A DNA stretch of 64,000 nucleotides from Tamarix chinensis (Eukaryota; Streptophyta; Magnoliopsida; Caryophyllales; Tamaricaceae). The stretch is from positions 53,574,218-53,638,217 of the forward strand of contig CM060181.1 of the NCBI GenBank assembly GCA_030549775.1, in the 5' to 3' direction. Positions 59,893 to 64,000 of this stretch are shown here, one piece after another; position 1 is the stretch's first letter, and each line of letters begins with the position of its first letter. The notes beneath the pieces were generated by a model that did no database searches, had not been told where the DNA came from, and saw nothing but the letters and a program-made list of their open reading frames with translations. Made by a program: the position numbers and the translations under genes.

Positions 59893-60649
59893 TATAATAC
59901 CCCAAATTGAGCGGAGTGTTATAAGGATTGATTTGGCTACTTATATCAACATGGTATACCATCCTTTTGGTGATTCCGTCCTAAGAACTCCACTGTTAAG
60001 CGTGATGGCCGTGGAGCAATTTTAGAATGGGTGACCTCCTGGGAAGTTTCAGAAATTTTCTAAAAATTTCTCGAAAAGTGCGTGAGTGAGGACAAAGCGT
60101 GTTGAAAGGACTCGTGTTGATCTGTGGGGCCAGCTGATCAATCCGAAAGCGCTCCAAGGTAGCCCTCGTGTGGTCGTGTCGACTCGGGGTGTTACAAATA
60201 GTATCAGAGCGAAACAACAACCGTGAGCTGAACTTGGATGAGCCAGTTAGCCACCTAGCGGGACGATTCTTGGGATAAACTGTATTTGAGATAGTTAGTG
60301 GTTGAGGAGCAACGAGGACGTTGCGTTCTTTAAGTGGGGGTGAATATAGTACCCCAAATTGAGCGAAGTGTTATAAGGATTGATTTGGCTACTTATGTCA
60401 ACATAGTATACCATCCTTTTGGTGATTCCGTCCTAAGAACTCCATAGTTAAGCGTGCTGGCTGTGGAGCAATTTTTTGGGATGGGTGACCTCTTGGGAAG
60501 TTTCGGAAATTTTCTAAAAAGTTCTCAGAAAGTGCGTGAGTGAGGACAAAGTGTGCTGAAAGGACTCGTGTTGATCTGTGGGGTCAGCCGATCAATCAGG
60601 AAGCGCTCCAAGGTAGCCCCAGGTGGTCGTATCAACTCGGGGTGTTACA
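59893..60649 (+). mobile_element. Complete TRIM (miniature LTR retrotransposon), 757 bp
   Basis: Two LTRs of 304 and 305 bp (59893-60196; 60345-60649) start TATAATACCCC / TATAGTACCCC and end GGGGTGTTACA. After the first LTR comes TAGTATCAGAGC (60199-60210), one base from the initiator-Met primer site. Before the second LTR is the purine tract AAGTGGGGGTGAA. The internal part is 148 bp and codes for nothing. A perfect 5-bp target duplication GTTAC lies at 59888-59892 and 60650-60654. Confidence 0.95.
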
Positions 60650-61162
60650 GTTACACTCCCCATCATTATTTTACAATCCTAACATGCATGTCTTAAGGCC
60701 ACAACATAAAATAATAGTAACACAATTATACACATAATTCTCATGCCATACTTTATTCACACCAACATACTTTAACTCCATAATCATGTTGTATTAATAA
60801 CAATTATATAATATTCACATGAAATACACTATAATTCATCTTACATGACATGCATAGCATAAAATCACATATTACACATATGGCCTTAGTACCCATTATC
60901 TAAAATATCACCGGTCTTGGTGCACGCTCCTATTCCACTTGAGGGTTTTGACTGGGCTTACCTATTATGGAAAAAATACTAGAGTTAGGTTCCCTTCTAC
61001 ACATATTATTATTCACTAACTTATCCTAATACTTGGTTTTTTAAATAAAATAATATTATACTATAATTAACTATACAAAATGCTACTAACATACTAATAA
61101 AATACTATTGTAATTTAAATGAATGGTGATATAACGGTTTCTACCCTTCACCCAAAATGATA

Positions 61163-61171
61163 TTGGTAAAG

Positions 61172-61220
<49 letters not shown>

Positions 61221-61704
61221 TAATATTAATAAAATAAAATATTGTTAATAATACTAATATTAGTAGAATATTAAAAATAATAATGATATAAATCTTAAAA
61301 TTACAAAGTGGGCTTTTGAGCTTGCCCATATAATAAAATTACTGTTAAATGATAATAATAATAATAATAATAATAATACTGTTAATAATATATATACTTA
61401 TAATAATATTAAATTAGTAAAGATAATAACCATAATAATATTAATAATAAAAAAATTCTAATAATAGTAATAAAAATGCAAGGGTGTGAGACCTAATTAA
61501 ATTTTAAGGTCTCGGCCCCCATTAAATAATTATAATATTAAATAAATAATTAAACTAATAATAATAATATTAGTAATAATAATAATAATAATAGTAAACA
61601 TATAATAATTCCATTAAATCCCTAAACTTTGAAACTAATAATTTATCTAACTCAATAATACTCTCAAACCTGCAAAAAAAAAATTATCAAATAAGTTACA
61701 GCTG

Positions 61705-61745
<41 letters not shown>
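61163..61745 (-). repeat. (AAT)n tracts with hairpin remnants, LTR copy 3
   Basis: AAT runs at 61163-61217, 61352-61377 and 61703-61744. A hairpin TGGGC/GCCCA lies at 61309-61328, at the place where the other LTRs have AAGTAGGGT/ACCCTACTT or GGTGGGGT/ACCCTACC. Confidence 0.85.
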
Positions 61746-62295
61746 TAAAGTCAAAATAACATTATAAATTATGATAAAAGCAGAATAATTCTCAATAAAT
61801 CGAAAGGAAAGGTTAAGAAGGTCTAGGATTTCACCGTAAGTTAGCGGGGATGGGTGGCACTAGCGATGGTGCACGGCGGTGATCGGAAAAGTGATCGAAA
61901 AGGGACGAAAATGAAGAAAAAGAGGGAAGGGGAAGGAGAAAAAAGAAAATAAGGTTATGGGTCGGTGGAGGAGAATTAGTAGGAGTTTTTGGGTGGTTCA
62001 GAGGGCAGTAGAAGTGGTGGATGTGGTGGTGGACGGTGGTTTAAAGGTTTCGGGGGTAAAATTTTGGCGAGAGGAATAGGAAACTTTACACGGTTATGAT
62101 GGCCCGTGCGAGAAGAATCGAAAGTGGTGAATGGTTTAGTTAATTAGAGTGCATTACAGGGGAAGAGTTTGGGAGGAAGAGGTGGCGGCGAGGTTGGCTA
62201 ACGACGGAGAAATGTGCATCTAAAGTTGCAGTGGTTCTCAGGCTTGCACTTAGGGTTTCGGGGAAAAAAATCTCGAAATCAGGCCATACGAGGGG

Positions 62296-62303
62296 TATTT
62301 ATA
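62296..62303 (-). promoter_or_regulatory. TATA box of the Tekay-type 5' LTR
   Basis: TATAAATA on the minus strand about 900 bp into the LTR, conserved with 22781-22788 and 25033-25040. Confidence 0.75.
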
Positions 62304-63205
62304 ATGGTATAGGGTAGGCTCGAGTTCTGGAGGTTAGTAGGAGGTCAAAGCCGGTGAAGATAATAGGGTGGTTGTGGCGTTGATCGGTCAGCACGATTTC
62401 AAATCATGCCCGACCTTTGCGAGGGAAAATGGGGCGATCGTGTGGGAGAAAAGGGGAGTAGGGCAATTCCTGCTGGAGTGTACATCGAGGGGAAGAGAAT
62501 GAGTCGGAGAAAGGTCGGTCACGACACGTGTGGCCGGCGGTGCCATTTTCTGGGGGTGGAGATTGCAGGTTCGGCGATGGAGGTGATATGAAGAAGAAGG
62601 AAGGAGGTGAGCTGGCAGTCAAGGGAAAAAGAAAGAAAGGAAAAAGGGGAGGAACCGGGCCGGTTCGGCTGTGGTTATAAGGCTTTTAATGAAACATGAC
62701 GTCCTAGGGAAATAAAGAATAAAACGCTGCGTTGGACGAAGTAGAAAGAAGGGAGCGGCGCTGGGCCGTGGGAGAAGAGAGGAAAGGAGAACGGGTTGGG
62801 CCGCGCTCTAGGCCCAGTCCGGCGAGAGGAAATAAAAAGAAAAATAAGAGAAGGAAGAAAAGAAAGAAAAAGGAAAAGGAAAAGAGAAAAGGAAAAATTA
62901 AGTGGTTTGGAATTAAATAATTTAATTACAATATTTTGGGTAATTAGAATAAAATATTTAATTAAAATAATATTAAACTTCATTTTTAGACTAATTTAAG
63001 GTTTTTAAAAATATTCCTCTTAAATCCTTTTTTAATTAGTAAAAAGCCCATTTTTTCCTTTATAAAAATATTTACAACTTATTATTAATTTGTCCTAAGT
63101 AAATCCTTTCTATTCAAAATACAATAAATAAATAAATTAATTTCCTTATAGATACTCATTTAATTGTATTTCCTAAAATAAATAATTCCGGGGCATTTTA
63201 TTAAA

Positions 63206-64000
63206 CATCCTAGCATGCATGTCCTAGAGGATCACATCATATAACATCGTACGCACAACATATACAATCATCATCCACATGCCATAAGGAAGTCACATAA
63301 GCATACATCCACTCCAAGTTGCGCTATAAATGATTAATCATTAAGCATAAAGTACACAATATGGCATAACACATGTCACACAAGGCATGTAACCCACACA
63401 TAGCTTAGCCACGTCCTTACTTGGTTTAGGTTACCAAGCTATCTCCCACACTTATTAGGTCACTAATCACCTTCATAATTGTTACACTTATCATATTTCC
63501 CATTTGATTGGATAGATTACCGAATTGTCCTTCTCCTCTTTTATAATCACTAAATTGCCCTTTAGTTGGATAAATTACCATATTGCCCTTCTTCATTATC
63601 GTAATTACCAATTTGCCCTTTTGTTGGTTAAATCACCAAATTACCTTTCTCCATTATCATAATTACCAATTTACCCCTTTAATTGGTTAAATTACCAAAT
63701 TGCCCTTATCTATTATCATAATTACCCAATTGCCATTCTATTATTATAATTAGCAAATTACCCCTTTAATTAGTTAAATTACCAAATAGCCCTTTTCTAT
63801 TATCATAATTAACAAATTACCCTTCTCCATTATCATAATTACCACTTTACCCTTTTATTTACAAATTTACCAATTTTCCCTTTACTTCTAAAAAATGACT
63901 ATAATACCCTTAACTTCCAAAATTACCATAATACCCCTTTTACTTATAAAATTACTATTTTGCCTCTTTACTTACAAAATCACTATTTTACCCTTTACTT
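63206..64000 (-). mobile_element. Tekay-like LTR remnant, right part (continues 51833-53494)
   Basis: Resumes after the TTAAA duplication with CATCCTAGCATGCATGTCC, then CACACAAGGCATGTAACCCAC and CTTACTTGGTTTAGGTTACC. This is the order seen after the CATGCA tract in the other LTRs. It runs off the window. Confidence 0.7.
63470..64000. repeat. Degenerate ~30/60-bp tandem repeat (ATTACCAAATTGCCCTT type)
   Basis: The core ATTACCAAATTGCCCTT, alternating with CATTATCATAATTACC, recurs about every 30 bp to the end of the window, at least 12 times. It lies where the other LTRs have (ATT)n tracts. Confidence 0.85.

Larger units (their letters stand above)
53495..63200 (-). mobile_element. Tekay/Del-type Ty3/gypsy chromovirus, deleted, with nested insertions
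   Basis: A perfect target duplication TTAAA flanks it (53490-53494 and 63201-63205). In minus-strand order it has: a 5' LTR (63200-56557, about 4.0 kb without its two inserts); a primer site TGGTATCAGAGC (56553-56542); gag; protease; RT; the start of RNase H; then directly the last 206 bp of the 3' LTR (53700-53495). Integrase, chromodomain, most of RNase H and most of the 3' LTR are gone. RT and gag blocks fit the Tekay/Del lineage; without the chromodomain the lineage call rests on those. Confidence 0.92.
56557..63200 (-). repeat. 5' LTR of the Tekay-type element, split by a hAT derivative and a TRIM
   Basis: In sense it starts TAAAATGCCCCGGAATT (first dinucleotide TG changed to TA) and ends GGGGGGTGTTACA. 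Without inserts it is about 4.02 kb, in line with the solo LTRs at 19774 and 24155. Landmarks in sense order are: U3 with GGGCCG-rich repeats; TATA box 62303-62296; (ATT)n tracts; CATGCA/AAACCCTA tract; hairpin ladder; and CCAAGTGCTAAGG near the end. Confidence 0.9.

Noticed and set aside
62675..62999. Lys/Arg-rich and Phe/Leu-rich open frames
   Set aside because: Purine-rich U3 of the Tekay-type LTR, open on both strands by composition.

Overview
This is nuclear DNA of a flowering plant, almost certainly a eudicot. The evidence is one long spliced gene with GT-AG introns and a set of plant-specific transposon lineages: an Athila-type and a Tekay/Del-type Ty3/gypsy element, hAT elements with 8-bp target duplications, a TRIM and a Stowaway MITE. 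The only host gene I can support is a 12-exon EXO70A1-type exocyst subunit on the + strand at 30479-47357. Its spliced frame is open from ATG to stop (650 codons). Nearly everything else is mobile DNA and its debris.

Layout. 1-2684 is an old, decayed LTR-like tract with a 54-bp tandem repeat. 2755-15027 is a complete but dead Athila-type retrotransposon with 1.5-kb LTRs, gag, protease, RT, RNase H and integrase remnants, and the extra 3' ORF of that lineage. 15028-19770 is old repeat-like DNA with a small inverted-terminal-repeat element and a decayed TRIM. 19774-23655 (-) and 24155-28751 (+) are two solo LTRs of one Tekay-type family placed head to head. The second one splits a small hAT-like MITE, which itself sits in a duplicated monomer. 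30479-47357 is the EXO70A1-like gene. Intron 4 (6.6 kb) carries a 5.05-kb hAT with a different 1.7-kb hAT MITE nested in it. Intron 7 (4.3 kb) carries a MITE, a copia-type LTR fragment and a Stowaway. After the gene come a short 5'-truncated LINE stub and plain AT-rich DNA.

50186-64000 is a stack of nested insertions. LTR remnants of the Tekay-like kind are split by a Tekay-type element (53495-63200, minus strand, perfect TTAAA duplication). That element's 4-kb 5' LTR is itself split by a hAT deletion derivative (57868-59717) and by a complete 757-bp TRIM (59893-60649, perfect GTTAC duplication).

The least explained signal lies inside the Tekay-type LTRs. Downstream of a conserved TATA box, each LTR holds a ladder of short inverted repeats. 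Their arm sequences differ between repeat copies and between LTRs, but the two arms change together (for example TAGGGCAT/ATGCCCTA, TAGGACAT/ATGTCCTA, AGGGAAT/ATTCCCT, GGCAC/GTGCC). A second set of such hairpins is separated by (ATT)n tracts, and a third tract alternates CATGCA with AAACCCTA motifs. I read this as a long structured RNA leader, or a regulatory array, kept by selection. That is inference and needs comparative testing.
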